From NCBI RefSeq assembly GCF_000016065.1, contig NC_009092.1, forward strand, positions 62,001 to 126,000: a stretch of 64,000 nt of DNA, in the 5' to 3' direction. Positions 16,618-24,818 of this stretch are shown piece by piece. Below the pieces are notes generated by a model. It was not told the DNA's origin. It saw nothing but the letters and a program-made list of their open reading frames with translations, and made no database searches. Position 1 is the first letter of the stretch. The number at the start of each line of letters is the position of its first letter. Made by a program: the position numbers and the translations under genes. This DNA is from Shewanella loihica PV-4 (GTDB lineage Bacteria; Pseudomonadota; Gammaproteobacteria; Enterobacterales; Shewanellaceae).

Positions 16618-17610
16618 ATGAACAAATGGTTCAAACAATTTAGCGTGATCTTAGCGCTAGTGATAGGTACCACCTTCAGTGCCCTGTCGTTCGCCCATGG
16701 CGACGCGACCGACCATACCCATGCCGCCACCGAGGGGCAGATCTGGTCTGAGATTCAGGCGGGTGCTACCGGATACACTACCTCTCACGGTCAGTTCCAC
16801 AACCAGCCGATCAACAGCTATGATCTGCGGGTACTCGAACTTCGCAGCGACTGGCTGGCACCAGCCCTGATGGCGGCGCTGTTTGGCATGATCATCATCT
16901 TCGTGCTGTTCATCAAGGTGAACGGTATCTCCAAGTTGCATCACGGCTTCTCGGGCAAGATGGTGTATCGCTGGTCGAAATTTGATGTCTCTATCCACTG
17001 GTTGGGGGCGATCCCTTGTCTGCTGCTGATCCTCACGGGTCTGACGTTGCTGGCGGGACGTTTCTTCTTCCAGCCATACCTAGGTGAAGGCTTCTGGGCC
17101 GGTCTGGTCTATGGTGCCAAGCAGATCCACGACTACATGGCGATCCCCTTCATGATTGGTTGGGCGCTGATGACCACGCTGTGGGCCAAGAATCAGCTGC
17201 CTAAGATGTATGATGTTAAATGGTTCCTGGTCGTTGGTGGTTACATCAACTTCGGTCCCTTCAAGGGTAAGCACCCGGATGCAGGCTTTGCCAACGCCGG
17301 TGAGAAGATGTGGTTCTGGGCCTTTGCCTTCTTTGGACTGATCATCTCGGCTTCTGGCATGTTGCTGCTGTTCCCGAACCTGTTCGAGCCTAGCCGCACC
17401 CTGAGCCTGATCGCCCTGGTACTTCACTCTGTCAGTGCCATCGTTATCTGCGCCTTCTCTATCGTACATATCTTCATGGCGACCGTGATGTCAGAAGGTG
17501 GTATGGAGTGTATGGTGTCGGGTTACTGTGATGAAAACTGGGCGACTCAGCATCACAACCTTTGGTATGACGAGATCAAGGCCAACGGCACGCTGAAGTA
17601 CAAAGCGTAA
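16618..17610 (+). CDS. fdhC: formate dehydrogenase cytochrome b subunit FdhC, copy 2
   Basis: 330-residue membrane cytochrome b, paralogue of 11390-12397. An N-terminal signal peptide (hydrophobic, ending LSFAHG) is followed by a His-rich stretch (HGDATDHTHAA) not present in copy 1, then a hydrophobic segment and the four-helix core with HHGFSGKMV, VSIHWLGA, QIHDYMA and FSIVHIFMA. The C-terminal block YCDENWATQHHNLWYDEIK is shared with copy 1. ATG 16618 follows AAGGATGTAAT. It is diverged much more than FdhB, mostly in the N-terminal periplasmic part. Confidence 0.92.
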   Translation: MNKWFKQFSVILALVIGTTFSALSFAHGDATDHTHAATEGQIWSEIQAGATGYTTSHGQFHNQPINSYDLRVLELRSDWLAPALMAALFGMIIIFVLFIKVNGISKLHHGFSGKMVYRWSKFDVSIHWLGAIPCLLLILTGLTLLAGRFFFQPYLGEGFWAGLVYGAKQIHDYMAIPFMIGWALMTTLWAKNQLPKMYDVKWFLVVGGYINFGPFKGKHPDAGFANAGEKMWFWAFAFFGLIISASGMLLLFPNLFEPSRTLSLIALVLHSVSAIVICAFSIVHIFMATVMSEGGMECMVSGYCDENWATQHHNLWYDEIKANGTLKYKA

Positions 17611-17651
17611 GGCGTTCGCCGCTCGCAACAGCGTTTCTGTTACCATGAAAA

Positions 17652-17685
17652 ACACCTCACCGGGTTGCCGGCGGGGTGTTTTTTT
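17652..17685 (+). terminator. intrinsic terminator of fdh operon 2
   Basis: ACACCTCACCGG (17652-17663) pairs with CCGGCGGGGTGT (17668-17679), with one mismatch and one G-T pair, followed by seven T residues. It resembles the operon 1 terminator in design. Confidence 0.9.
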
Positions 17686-17686
17686 A

Positions 17687-17742
17687 TGCCTGCTGTTTAA
17701 TGCCTGCTGTTTAATGCCTGTCGTTTAATGTTAGTGGTTTAA
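17687..17742. repeat. four 14-bp tandem repeats after fdh operon 2
   Basis: Units at 17687-17700 and 17701-17714 are identical (TGCCTGCTGTTTAA); 17715-17728 differs at two bases and 17729-17742 at more. A partial fifth unit (TGCCTAGA) follows. Non-coding, directly after the terminator. Confidence 0.8.
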
Positions 17743-17884
17743 TGCCTAGAGCAGAGAGTAGCTGCTAGCTAGAGTAGCTTTTAGCAACATTAGCCGGTAG
17801 AAATATTAGTCATTGAGAATGTTGACAATAACCGCAAAGCCACTAAGTTGTGAGAAAAGCAATTTCACCATAAAGGAGCTGAAT

Positions 17885-18250
17885 ATGATCAGAAGGATCT
17901 TGATGGCACTCGCCCTGAGTGTGAGTGTTAGTTTGAGTTTAAGTGTGAGCTTTAGCAGCCTTGCCGATACCTACAGGATGACCTCAGAGGTCAGCCTGCA
18001 GGGCGAGGTGCTTGGCGCGCCGACGCTAGTGATTGATAAGGCCGAGGCCGAGCGGGTGATGCTGGCGGATAAGTACCAGTTCAGCGTTAAGGTTACGCCA
18101 CACGATGCGGCTCAGGTGTTGGTGGATTTTAGCCTGAGCGGCGAGGGCTATGAGACAGAATCACAGGCGATAGTCGACCTGGACAAGGCCGCCTTGCTCA
18201 CCTTTGGAGACCAGACATTTATCTTTCTCATCAACAGGGTAGGCGACTGA
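17885..18250 (+). CDS. small exported hypothetical protein
   Basis: 121-residue protein of unrecognised family. Residues 1-31 form a clear signal peptide with an unusual run of Ser/Leu/Val alternation (LALSVSVSLSLSVSFSS), ending before DTYRM. The mature part is predicted beta-rich (VSLQGEVLGAPTLVID, YQFSVKV). ATG 17885 is preceded by AAAGGAGCTGAAT; an earlier in-frame start at 17813 has no ribosome binding site. It ends one base before the convergent prepilin gene. It may be periplasmic; no function is proposed. Confidence 0.7.
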   Translation: MIRRILMALALSVSVSLSLSVSFSSLADTYRMTSEVSLQGEVLGAPTLVIDKAEAERVMLADKYQFSVKVTPHDAAQVLVDFSLSGEGYETESQAIVDLDKAALLTFGDQTFIFLINRVGD

Positions 18251-18251
18251 C

Positions 18252-18761
18252 TTAACAGTCGTTGTCCATGATTTTGGTGGTCACGCTATCGGCAGTCGTG
18301 TCGACCCTCAAATAGCAGGCGAGGGCGCCGTCTGCCATGAGATCTCCAGGGGTCTTATATAGGCTGCGATCGCCGATGCGCAGCTCGATATCTTCCACCG
18401 TCCAGCGCCCGCCATAGAACCATTCACTCATGGTGACCGTCAACAGCTGAGTTACCGCATCGCCGCCCCATACCGGGTTGCCATATCTCACCTGGATTTT
18501 TTGGCTATCGCCTGGGTTGAGGAAGAAGCTGGCCTTAGGCTGCTTCTCTAGCCCCAGGATGGCCGAGCGGGCATAGACAAGTTGATTCGCGGCCTGCACC
18601 GAGGCCTCAAGCTGCTTGAGCTGGGCGATCCTCGCCTCTCGCGTCAGGCTTATCCACCTGCTGGCGGCCGCTACGCTGAGAATGGCCAGTATGATGATCA
18701 CCACCACCATCTCTATCAGGGTAAAGCCAGAGGCTCCTTTATGTCTCATGGTTACTCGCAT
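18252..18761 (-). CDS. type IV prepilin-like protein (MSHA/GspH class)
   Basis: 169-residue pilin-like protein. A short basic leader ends in a prepilin peptidase site: G|FTLIEMVVVIIILAILSVA, with Glu at +5 and a hydrophobic N-terminal helix. The C-terminal domain has a few cysteines (ALACYL and a terminal NDC) that could form a disulfide loop. Start options are MRVTMRH at 18761 or the second Met. It is not next to other pilus genes here, so it is probably an orphan minor pilin or pseudopilin. It needs the PilD peptidase encoded elsewhere. Confidence 0.8.
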   Translation of the reverse strand: MRVTMRHKGASGFTLIEMVVVIIILAILSVAAASRWISLTREARIAQLKQLEASVQAANQLVYARSAILGLEKQPKASFFLNPGDSQKIQVRYGNPVWGGDAVTQLLTVTMSEWFYGGRWTVEDIELRIGDRSLYKTPGDLMADGALACYLRVDTTADSVTTKIMDNDC

Positions 18762-18975
18762 CTTCAGGCTAACGCTTGGTAATAAATAAAGTGGAGGCAG
18801 CCTAACTCCTTGGGAGACATTTGCAAGCGAAATTGAGTCGATTCTTGCAATAAGGTATTGAATGATAATGGGTTGTTTTTTAGCTGTTGCGACCAGGTTT
18901 GCGCAGTGTTGCCGGGTCGCGACCCGGCAGAAATTGACCTAAGATCAAGCTAGTCTCAACAAGCAGGAGAGAGAG

Positions 18976-20355
18976 ATGGAGAGTAAAGCGGTAAGCGACA
19001 GCATGGGCGACCTCAATATTCCCGCCGATGCCCTCTACGGCGCGCAGACGGCGCGGGCGATCAAGAACTTTCCCGTGAGTGGTCGTCCCATGCCCCGCAG
19101 CTTCATCCGTGCCTTGTTGCTGGCTAAGCTTGCCGCCGTCGAGGCCAACGTGGCACTTAGACTGCTGCCGCCCAATATTGCCCCGGCGGTCGCCCAGGCG
19201 GTGCAGGAGCTGCTGGCGGATCCCCAGATGATGCGCCATTTTCCCATCGACATGTTTCAAACTGGCTCGGGCACCAGCAGCAACATGAACGCCAACGAGG
19301 TGCTCGCGACCCTGGTCTCGAAGAGCCTGGGTCAGGCGGTGCATCCCAACGATGTGATTAACCTGGGGCAGAGCAGCAACGACATCATTCCCAGCACTAT
19401 CCATATCAGCGCCCTGCTGGCGGTAGAGCAGTCGCTGCTCCCCTCGTTAACCCTGCTGTCGCAGACCATCACCACTAAGGCACAGCAGCTGGCCGATGTC
19501 ACCAAGACGGGGCGAACCCACCTGATGGATGCCATGCCGGTGCGTTTCGATCAGGTGTTGGGGGGCTGGGCGAGTCAGATCGATGATTGCCGCGAGCGGA
19601 TCGCCAGCCAAGGCGACGCCCTGGCCCAGCTGCCCGTGGGCGGCACGGCGGTGGGGACAGGGGTCAACACCCACGAGGAGTTCTCCCGGCTGTTCTGCGA
19701 GAGACTCAGCGCCCTGACCCGCACCCAGTTTCGTCCGGCGGATAATCTGTTTAGCCGCATGGCAAGCCATGATACCGCCGTCGCCCTCTCGGGCCAGCTG
19801 AAGACGCTGGCGGTGGCCATCATGAAGATCAGCAACGACCTGCGCTGGATGAACTCCGGCCCACTGGCGGGCCTGGGTGAGATTAGCCTGCAACCTTTGC
19901 AGCCGGGCTCCTCCATCATGCCGGGCAAGGTCAACCCTGTGATCCCCGAGTCCGCCTGCATGGTGGCGGCCCAGGTGATGGGTAAGGATATGGCGATCAC
20001 TATCGCTGGTCAGTCCGGTAACTTCGAGCTCAACGTGATGCAGCCGCTTATTGCGGTTAACCTACTAGAGAGCATAGAGATCCTCAGCAATGTCTCGCGC
20101 CTCCTGGCGGATAAGGCGATTGCGAGTTTCGTGGTGAATCGAGGCAAGATAGCCGACTCACTGCATCGCAATCCCATACTGGTGACCGCACTAAGCCCCA
20201 AGGTGGGCTATGTGCAGGCCGCTAAGATAGTCAAGCAAGCCTATCAGGAGCAGAGGCCCATACTCGAGGTCGCCATGGAGCTCACAGACCTTAGCGAGGA
20301 GGAGCTCAGGCGCCTGCTGGATCCCGAACGCCTGACCCGCGGCGGTCTGGCGTAG
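18976..20355 (+). CDS. fumC: class II fumarate hydratase
   Basis: 459-residue member of the fumarase/aspartase superfamily, converting fumarate and malate in the TCA cycle; cytoplasmic homotetramer. The signature GSSIMPGKVNPV is present (about residue 315), with earlier conserved regions GSGTSSNMNANEV, NLGQSSNDIIPS and KTGRTHLMDAMPV, matching FumC rather than aspartase or argininosuccinate lyase. The N-terminus (DSMGDLNIPADALYGAQT) is typical. ATG 18976 follows GGAGAGAGAG. Aspartase has similar motifs, but the length and the KTGRTHLMDA segment favour fumarase. It stands alone, without other TCA genes nearby. Confidence 0.9.
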   Translation: MESKAVSDSMGDLNIPADALYGAQTARAIKNFPVSGRPMPRSFIRALLLAKLAAVEANVALRLLPPNIAPAVAQAVQELLADPQMMRHFPIDMFQTGSGTSSNMNANEVLATLVSKSLGQAVHPNDVINLGQSSNDIIPSTIHISALLAVEQSLLPSLTLLSQTITTKAQQLADVTKTGRTHLMDAMPVRFDQVLGGWASQIDDCRERIASQGDALAQLPVGGTAVGTGVNTHEEFSRLFCERLSALTRTQFRPADNLFSRMASHDTAVALSGQLKTLAVAIMKISNDLRWMNSGPLAGLGEISLQPLQPGSSIMPGKVNPVIPESACMVAAQVMGKDMAITIAGQSGNFELNVMQPLIAVNLLESIEILSNVSRLLADKAIASFVVNRGKIADSLHRNPILVTALSPKVGYVQAAKIVKQAYQEQRPILEVAMELTDLSEEELRRLLDPERLTRGGLA

Positions 20356-20399
20356 AGGCCGATGCCGTCAAGCGATGGCAGCATAGCTCAGGGCGCCCG

Positions 20400-21503
20400 T
20401 CAGCGGATCTCTGTGGTGAGCCGATAGCGGGCCATCTCCTGTTGCGTCATCCAGTGGGCACCTTCAGACGGTGCCGAGGTGAGGGTAAACAGGTAGAAGG
20501 GGATCCCTTGTTTGCCCAACATGCGGCTGAAATAGGTCGCCTGGCTGCGATGGGCGGCATTGCTGTAGGAGATCTCTGTGGCGTCGCGGCCAAGCTCGCC
20601 ATCGCTCCAGCTGTGCACGCCAATCTGTTGGTTTCCTGCGACACTAAACTTGCTATCTTGCAGCTCCAGGGTGCGCCTTACCCCGGCGGCAAACAGATCC
20701 GTGGCGCCGGAGAAGACACGTCCCGCGCGGCTGACCTTGGTATCCAGTCCCTGCTCGCGGATCAGCAAGCCGGTATACATGTTGACCTCATCGTCGGCGG
20801 AGCCGCCGACAAAGTTATCGAACACCAGCACCTTCTTCCTCTTGGGGTAATGCTCCACCAGGCGTTTAAGCGCCTGATAGCTGGTGATCCCCAGGGTCGA
20901 GCTAGCCGGGTTGTCGCAGTCCGCCGTGCACCACTGGTTGTTGATCAGCGGCTCGAAATAGTTGCTGGTGAGGATCTCGATGCCCGCGTCAACTTCCCGA
21001 GGCGAGAAGAGGGTCGAGCCTATCGAGGAGGCGTACTCCAGCCAGTCGCTGACAAAACTCAGGCGTAGGTATTGCTGCTTCTCGCGGGTGCGCAGTTCGA
21101 AGATGCTCTTGTCATCCTGGGTCAGTCGCTGGGCGTCAGAGCAGTCGAAGCTGTCGATGCGGTGGGGGCCGGAAAATATCTGACAATCCAGCAGCTGCCA
21201 CTCGTCAAACTTGATCCCTAAGGTGAGGCTATGACCCTTCTCGCTGCTCAGTGCCAGCAGCAGATATGGAACCTGTTTTTGGGTGTCGAGGAAGATGTCG
21301 GCGTATTCCAGCCTGTCGTAGTGGGTGTGTTGGTACTCGAGTTGAATCGATGAGAATATCGGCTCGCGCTCCTGGATCAGCGCCTCGAGCTTCGCCTGAG
21401 TAAAGGCGAAGTTAGCCAGCGGCGGCTCCACTCTGGGTTGGTCGGCGTTACAGCCCAGTAGACTGCTGAACACCAGCAGCAGGGGGAGGGTAAGGCGTGG
21501 CAT
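20400..21503 (-). CDS. lipoprotein with possible ClpP/crotonase-like domain
   Basis: 367-residue lipoprotein: signal peptide with lipobox LLGC (Cys18). The C-terminal half (about residues 195-330) contains KKVLVFDNFVGGSADDEVN, then YTGLLIREQGLDTKVSRAG, then RVFSGATDLFAAGVRRTL. This resembles a ClpP-like serine protease core with a GGS...D oxyanion loop and an SGA nucleophile region, as in predicted periplasmic proteins of that fold (COG3904-like). A later GVHSWSDG could supply the histidine. The N-terminal half is unrecognised. The annotation is tentative because it rests on motif resemblance only. It is convergent with fumC, 44 bp away. Confidence 0.65.
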   Translation of the reverse strand: MPRLTLPLLLVFSSLLGCNADQPRVEPPLANFAFTQAKLEALIQEREPIFSSIQLEYQHTHYDRLEYADIFLDTQKQVPYLLLALSSEKGHSLTLGIKFDEWQLLDCQIFSGPHRIDSFDCSDAQRLTQDDKSIFELRTREKQQYLRLSFVSDWLEYASSIGSTLFSPREVDAGIEILTSNYFEPLINNQWCTADCDNPASSTLGITSYQALKRLVEHYPKRKKVLVFDNFVGGSADDEVNMYTGLLIREQGLDTKVSRAGRVFSGATDLFAAGVRRTLELQDSKFSVAGNQQIGVHSWSDGELGRDATEISYSNAAHRSQATYFSRMLGKQGIPFYLFTLTSAPSEGAHWMTQQEMARYRLTTEIR

Positions 21504-21635
21504 GGCGGTCTCCTGCGATGAAAAATATCAGTGTAATCAGGGCCGCGGGTGATTACTGTCAGCAGTTTGTATCGCTTTGTCAGTCGACCAGAATGGGGAG
21601 GAATTGCTGGGAGGAGTTGCTGGAGGCGGCATAGC

Positions 21636-21661
21636 AAAAAGGCATCCCTGAGGATGCCTTT
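21636..21661 (-). terminator. intrinsic terminator of the alcohol dehydrogenase gene
   Basis: Read on the minus strand, AAAGGCATCC and GGATGCCTTT form a 10-bp stem (21638-21647 with 21652-21661) and a four-base loop, followed by T residues. It starts 20 bases after the alcohol dehydrogenase stop. Confidence 0.85.
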
Positions 21662-21681
21662 ATCGTGTGATGTTTTGCGCC

Positions 21682-22845
21682 TTACCAGGCCAGCTGCAGG
21701 ATCTCGCGGCTGATATCCAGGCCGAGATCGCCAGACTCTGATAGGGCCGTCATGCCGTGGGCTTCAAGCGCCGCGACTATGTCGTCAATCTGCTCCTGGG
21801 CGATATCATAGTCGCGAAGGTGGGTCTTGAGGCCCAGTTGCTGGAAGAACTGCTCCGTCTTGTCGATCGCCAGGTCGACACGGCTGGCTTCGTCGCCCTC
21901 TGTGATGTCCCACACGCGCTCGGCGTATTGCAGCAGCTTGGCGTGCTTCTGGATTTTGCGTACGCGCCAGACAGACGGCAACACGGCGGCCAGAGTCTGG
22001 GCGTGGTCGATGCCAAACTGGGCCGTCAGCTCGTGACCAATCATATGGGTCGTCCAGTCAAACGGCACGCCGGCACCTATCATGCCGTTGAGGGCCGAGG
22101 TGGCACTCCACATCAGGTTGGCGCGGGCGTTGTAGTTCTCCGGCTCTTCCAGTGTGATGGGGCCAATCTCGATCAGGGTGCGCATGATCCCTTCGGCGGT
22201 TCTGTCCTGTACCCGGCCATCTACCGGATAGGTGGCATATTGCTCTAGCACGTGGACGAAGGCGTCGACCACACCGTTAGCCACCTGAATCTTTGGCAGG
22301 GTGAAGGTCAGAGTCGGATCCAGCAGCGAGAAGGTGGGGTAGATGCTGGGATGGTTAACCGGGAACTTGCCGCCGTTATAGCTGACCACGCCGAAGGCGT
22401 TCATCTCTGAGCCCGTGGCAGGCAGCGTGGCTATGGTGCCCAATGGCAAGACCTGATCCGCCTCTACCGGCACAGGGGCGAAACCGTGGAACAGCAGGCT
22501 GTCGCTGTCACCCTCGAAGCGTGTCGCCAGGGCGATGAACTTGGTGCCATCCATCACCGAGCCGCCACCGACTGCCAGCAGGAAGTCGATAGACTCCTCT
22601 CTTGCCAGCTTGGCCGCCTTGGCCAGGGTCTCATACTGTGGATTGGCCTCGATGCCGCCGAATTCGACGACGGTGCGATCGCCCAGGGCGCTGAGTACCT
22701 TGTCCAGGGTGCCGAAGCGTTTCACGCTGCCGCCGCCATAGGTCACCATGACGCGGGCGCCGGCGGGGATCAGCTTGTCTAGCTCGGCCAGGCGGTCTTT
22801 GCCGAAGACGATCTGTGTGGGATTACGATAATCGAAGTTAAGCAT
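21682..22845 (-). CDS. yqhD: iron-containing alcohol/aldehyde dehydrogenase, YqhD type
   Basis: 387-residue cytoplasmic NAD(P)-dependent, metal-dependent alcohol dehydrogenase of the group III (Fe-ADH) family. It reduces aldehydes such as butanal or methylglyoxal-type compounds. The N-terminal NFDYRNPTQIVFGKDRLAEL, the LLAVGGGSVMDGTKFIAL nucleotide-binding motif and the metal-binding region MIGHELTAQFGIDHAQTLA match YqhD; the length equals the E. coli protein. ATG 22845 has AAGG upstream; a GTG six codons earlier (22863) is less likely. It is divergent from an AraC regulator, the same pairing as yqhC-yqhD. Confidence 0.88.
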   Translation of the reverse strand: MLNFDYRNPTQIVFGKDRLAELDKLIPAGARVMVTYGGGSVKRFGTLDKVLSALGDRTVVEFGGIEANPQYETLAKAAKLAREESIDFLLAVGGGSVMDGTKFIALATRFEGDSDSLLFHGFAPVPVEADQVLPLGTIATLPATGSEMNAFGVVSYNGGKFPVNHPSIYPTFSLLDPTLTFTLPKIQVANGVVDAFVHVLEQYATYPVDGRVQDRTAEGIMRTLIEIGPITLEEPENYNARANLMWSATSALNGMIGAGVPFDWTTHMIGHELTAQFGIDHAQTLAAVLPSVWRVRKIQKHAKLLQYAERVWDITEGDEASRVDLAIDKTEQFFQQLGLKTHLRDYDIAQEQIDDIVAALEAHGMTALSESGDLGLDISREILQLAW

Positions 22846-23049
22846 GGGGATACCTTGTGTCACCTAATAATATGCTGCACATACTAGTCTCTTGACGCGA
22901 GTTTTAAATACCTATTGCTGCACGACTCTTGCCTATTTCTGCTTTGTTGAGTTTAAAAGGCATGTATTTGATAAATTTTGATGCCTTTTTCTGCTTGGGT
23001 GATATTATCGCCATCAGTTGAATCCTTATCCTGTCCCAAGAGGTAAAGT

Positions 23050-23916
23050 GTGAAGAGTATTGCCGAGTTGATGTCTGAGCTGGCCCCAGATGAGGGGATG
23101 AACGACAGCGTATTGCCTGGTATCAAGCTGTTTCGCTGCTCCGCCTACGGTGCCCGTGGCCCCTTGTGTTACTCCCAGGGAATCATGATAGTTGGGCAGG
23201 GCAAGAAGCGTATCTATCTGGATAACAGGGTGTTTGACTATGATCCCCAGAACACCCTGGTGATGACAGTGCCCATGCCGGTGGAGTGCGAGACCTTCGC
23301 TAGCAAGGAGGAGCCAGTGCTGGTGATGATGATAGATATCGATCTGGCGCAGCTTAATCGCCTCATCCCCGTCATGGATAATCACCACAGGGTACCCCAG
23401 GCCCTGAATGAGTCGCGACTGCCGGGCTATTTTATCGCCCCGACCGGCGAGGCGATAGAGTGCAGCATTCATCGACTGCTGCAGGCGTTGCAATCGCCGC
23501 TGGAGGCCGAGGCGCTGGGTGAGGCCATGGTGCTGGAGATCCTATATCGCCTGCTGGCCCTGCCTAACGCCGCACCCCTCTATGCCCTGGCGCTGAGTCA
23601 TACTAGATTGTCGCGCATCGACAAGGCGCTAAGCTACCTGCATAAACATTACGCTGCCAGTATTGAGGTGGATCAGCTTGCCGCCCTGGTGAACATGAGC
23701 CCCTCGGCGTTTCATCGCTGCTTCAAGGAGGTGACCGCATCATCGCCCATCCAGTACCTGAAGAAGGTGCGCCTGAACAAGGCCAAGGAGCTGTTGCAGC
23801 GTCCTGGGGTGAAGGTGAAGCAGGCCGCCATCGAGGTGGGCTACGAGAGCCCGGCCCAGTTTAGCCGCGAGTTCAAACGCTACTTCAGCCACAGTCCGGG
23901 GGAATGTGCCAGATAA
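23050..23916 (+). CDS. AraC-family regulator, YqhC-like
   Basis: 288-residue transcriptional activator. The N-terminal domain (about 20-180) is the AraC_N sensor type; the C-terminal part (about 195-288) is a double helix-turn-helix with VDQLAALVNMSPSAFHRCFK and VKQAAIEVGYESPAQFSREF. It starts at GTG 23050 after AAGAGGTAAAGT. It is divergent from the YqhD-type dehydrogenase (start 22845) across about 200 bp, so it very likely controls that gene, as YqhC does in E. coli in response to reactive aldehydes. The effector here is not known. Confidence 0.85.
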   Translation: MKSIAELMSELAPDEGMNDSVLPGIKLFRCSAYGARGPLCYSQGIMIVGQGKKRIYLDNRVFDYDPQNTLVMTVPMPVECETFASKEEPVLVMMIDIDLAQLNRLIPVMDNHHRVPQALNESRLPGYFIAPTGEAIECSIHRLLQALQSPLEAEALGEAMVLEILYRLLALPNAAPLYALALSHTRLSRIDKALSYLHKHYAASIEVDQLAALVNMSPSAFHRCFKEVTASSPIQYLKKVRLNKAKELLQRPGVKVKQAAIEVGYESPAQFSREFKRYFSHSPGECAR

Positions 23917-23923
23917 GGTTTTC

Positions 23924-24445
23924 TTACTGCTTGATGCACTGCAATAGCACAACGAAAGGCGGCATATTGTTGTGGGCGACGCTGTGGCCTTCGGGCTCGG
24001 TGCGACGTTTTTGATGTTGGCGCATGCCCACATCGTCTCCTTCGCCTGTCGCGTATTCCGGCTCGTCGCCCGAATCATAGTAGTACCAGTCGTCATAGAC
24101 GTGGGTGTGCTTGGGTAGTTCGGCGAGTGTCAGTTTATGTTTCTCTTCGCCGCCGGAGTCGTTGAGCTTGCGTACCGACAGCGCATTCTCCTGATGATTA
24201 ACGGCTAAGGTAAAGCGGCCACGCCCCTCGGTGTAGGGCTGCCACCCCTCTGGGCAAGCGGCTAGATCGAAATAGGCCACCGTCTTGGCCGGTATGATGC
24301 TGCCGGTTTCGGCGATCTGTTTGCTCAGGGCGGAGAGTCCTTGGGTGTTGGCGAGGTTGTTGGCCGCGAGTTCTGTGTATTTCACATAGCCAAAGAGTGC
24401 CAGCGATGCGGTGAGCAGCACCGAAACCAGTAGATTCCATTTCAT
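23924..24445 (-). CDS. membrane-anchored phage tail-collar-like protein
   Basis: 173-residue protein of unusual design. Residues 1-22 form an uncleaved signal anchor (WNLLVSVLLTASLALFGYVKY). The rest carries features of the tail-collar/microcystin-dependent protein family tip domain: CPEGWQPYTEGRGRFTLA, GGEEKHKLTLAELPKHTH, and the terminal HNNMPPFVVLLQCIKQ. In phages these sit at the end of long tail-fibre proteins; here there is no shaft and no neighbouring phage gene. Convergent with the AraC gene, 7 bases apart. Probably a periplasmic or surface protein; function unknown. Two cysteines, in the CPEGW and LLQC motifs, could pair. Confidence 0.7.
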   Translation of the reverse strand: MKWNLLVSVLLTASLALFGYVKYTELAANNLANTQGLSALSKQIAETGSIIPAKTVAYFDLAACPEGWQPYTEGRGRFTLAVNHQENALSVRKLNDSGGEEKHKLTLAELPKHTHVYDDWYYYDSGDEPEYATGEGDDVGMRQHQKRRTEPEGHSVAHNNMPPFVVLLQCIKQ

Positions 24446-24818
24446 TTTTAACGTCCTTGTGTCGAATTGTGCTCCACTGAAACAGCCGGAGTCTATATCA
24501 TTATTTTTATTAACTATTTAACCTACGCTATTTATTTTATCGCCGCAACAGGTCGATGCTTGCTGTCCACTCGTTGCGTCATCTCTTTGCCTCTATTGGG
24601 TCAAAATGGGCGATCACATTTATTCAACATTTCCTAAAACATGACATGCTTAACAATTCTTCGGCTAATCTAATGCTAGGTGTTGTAACTCCAAGCCAGT
24701 TCACGTTTTATATATTCCTTAAGTGATACTTTTGTGTTCCGCAAATGGATGTGTATCGCTTTAAGTCCTTATTTATTAAAAGGCTTTGTTCTCAAGGCCG
24801 GTTCAGCTAGGAATATCT
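24446..24818 (+). promoter_or_regulatory. 373-bp AT-rich divergent intergenic region
   Basis: No gene is seen. It separates the tail-collar-like gene (minus strand) from the radical SAM gene (plus strand) and should hold both promoters. A long stem-loop at 24718-24765 lies in the probable leader of the radical SAM gene. A half CRP-like site (GATCACATTT, about 24612) lacks its partner half. Confidence 0.5.
24718..24765 (+). repeat. leader stem-loop upstream of the radical SAM gene
   Basis: CTTAAGTGATAC (24718-24729) pairs with GTATCGCTTTAAG (24753-24765), a 12-bp stem with one bulge and one G-T pair and a 23-base loop, about 54 bases before the ATG at 24819. No T-run follows. It could be an mRNA control element or a protein-binding inverted repeat. 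Confidence 0.45.

Noticed and set aside
23924..24445. Remnant of a prophage
   Set aside because: Only a single tail-collar-like domain is present; neighbours are ordinary chromosomal genes and no integrase, capsid or lysis gene is seen.
24600..24625. CRP site upstream of the radical SAM gene
   Set aside because: The right half (TCACATTT) is good but the left half does not match.
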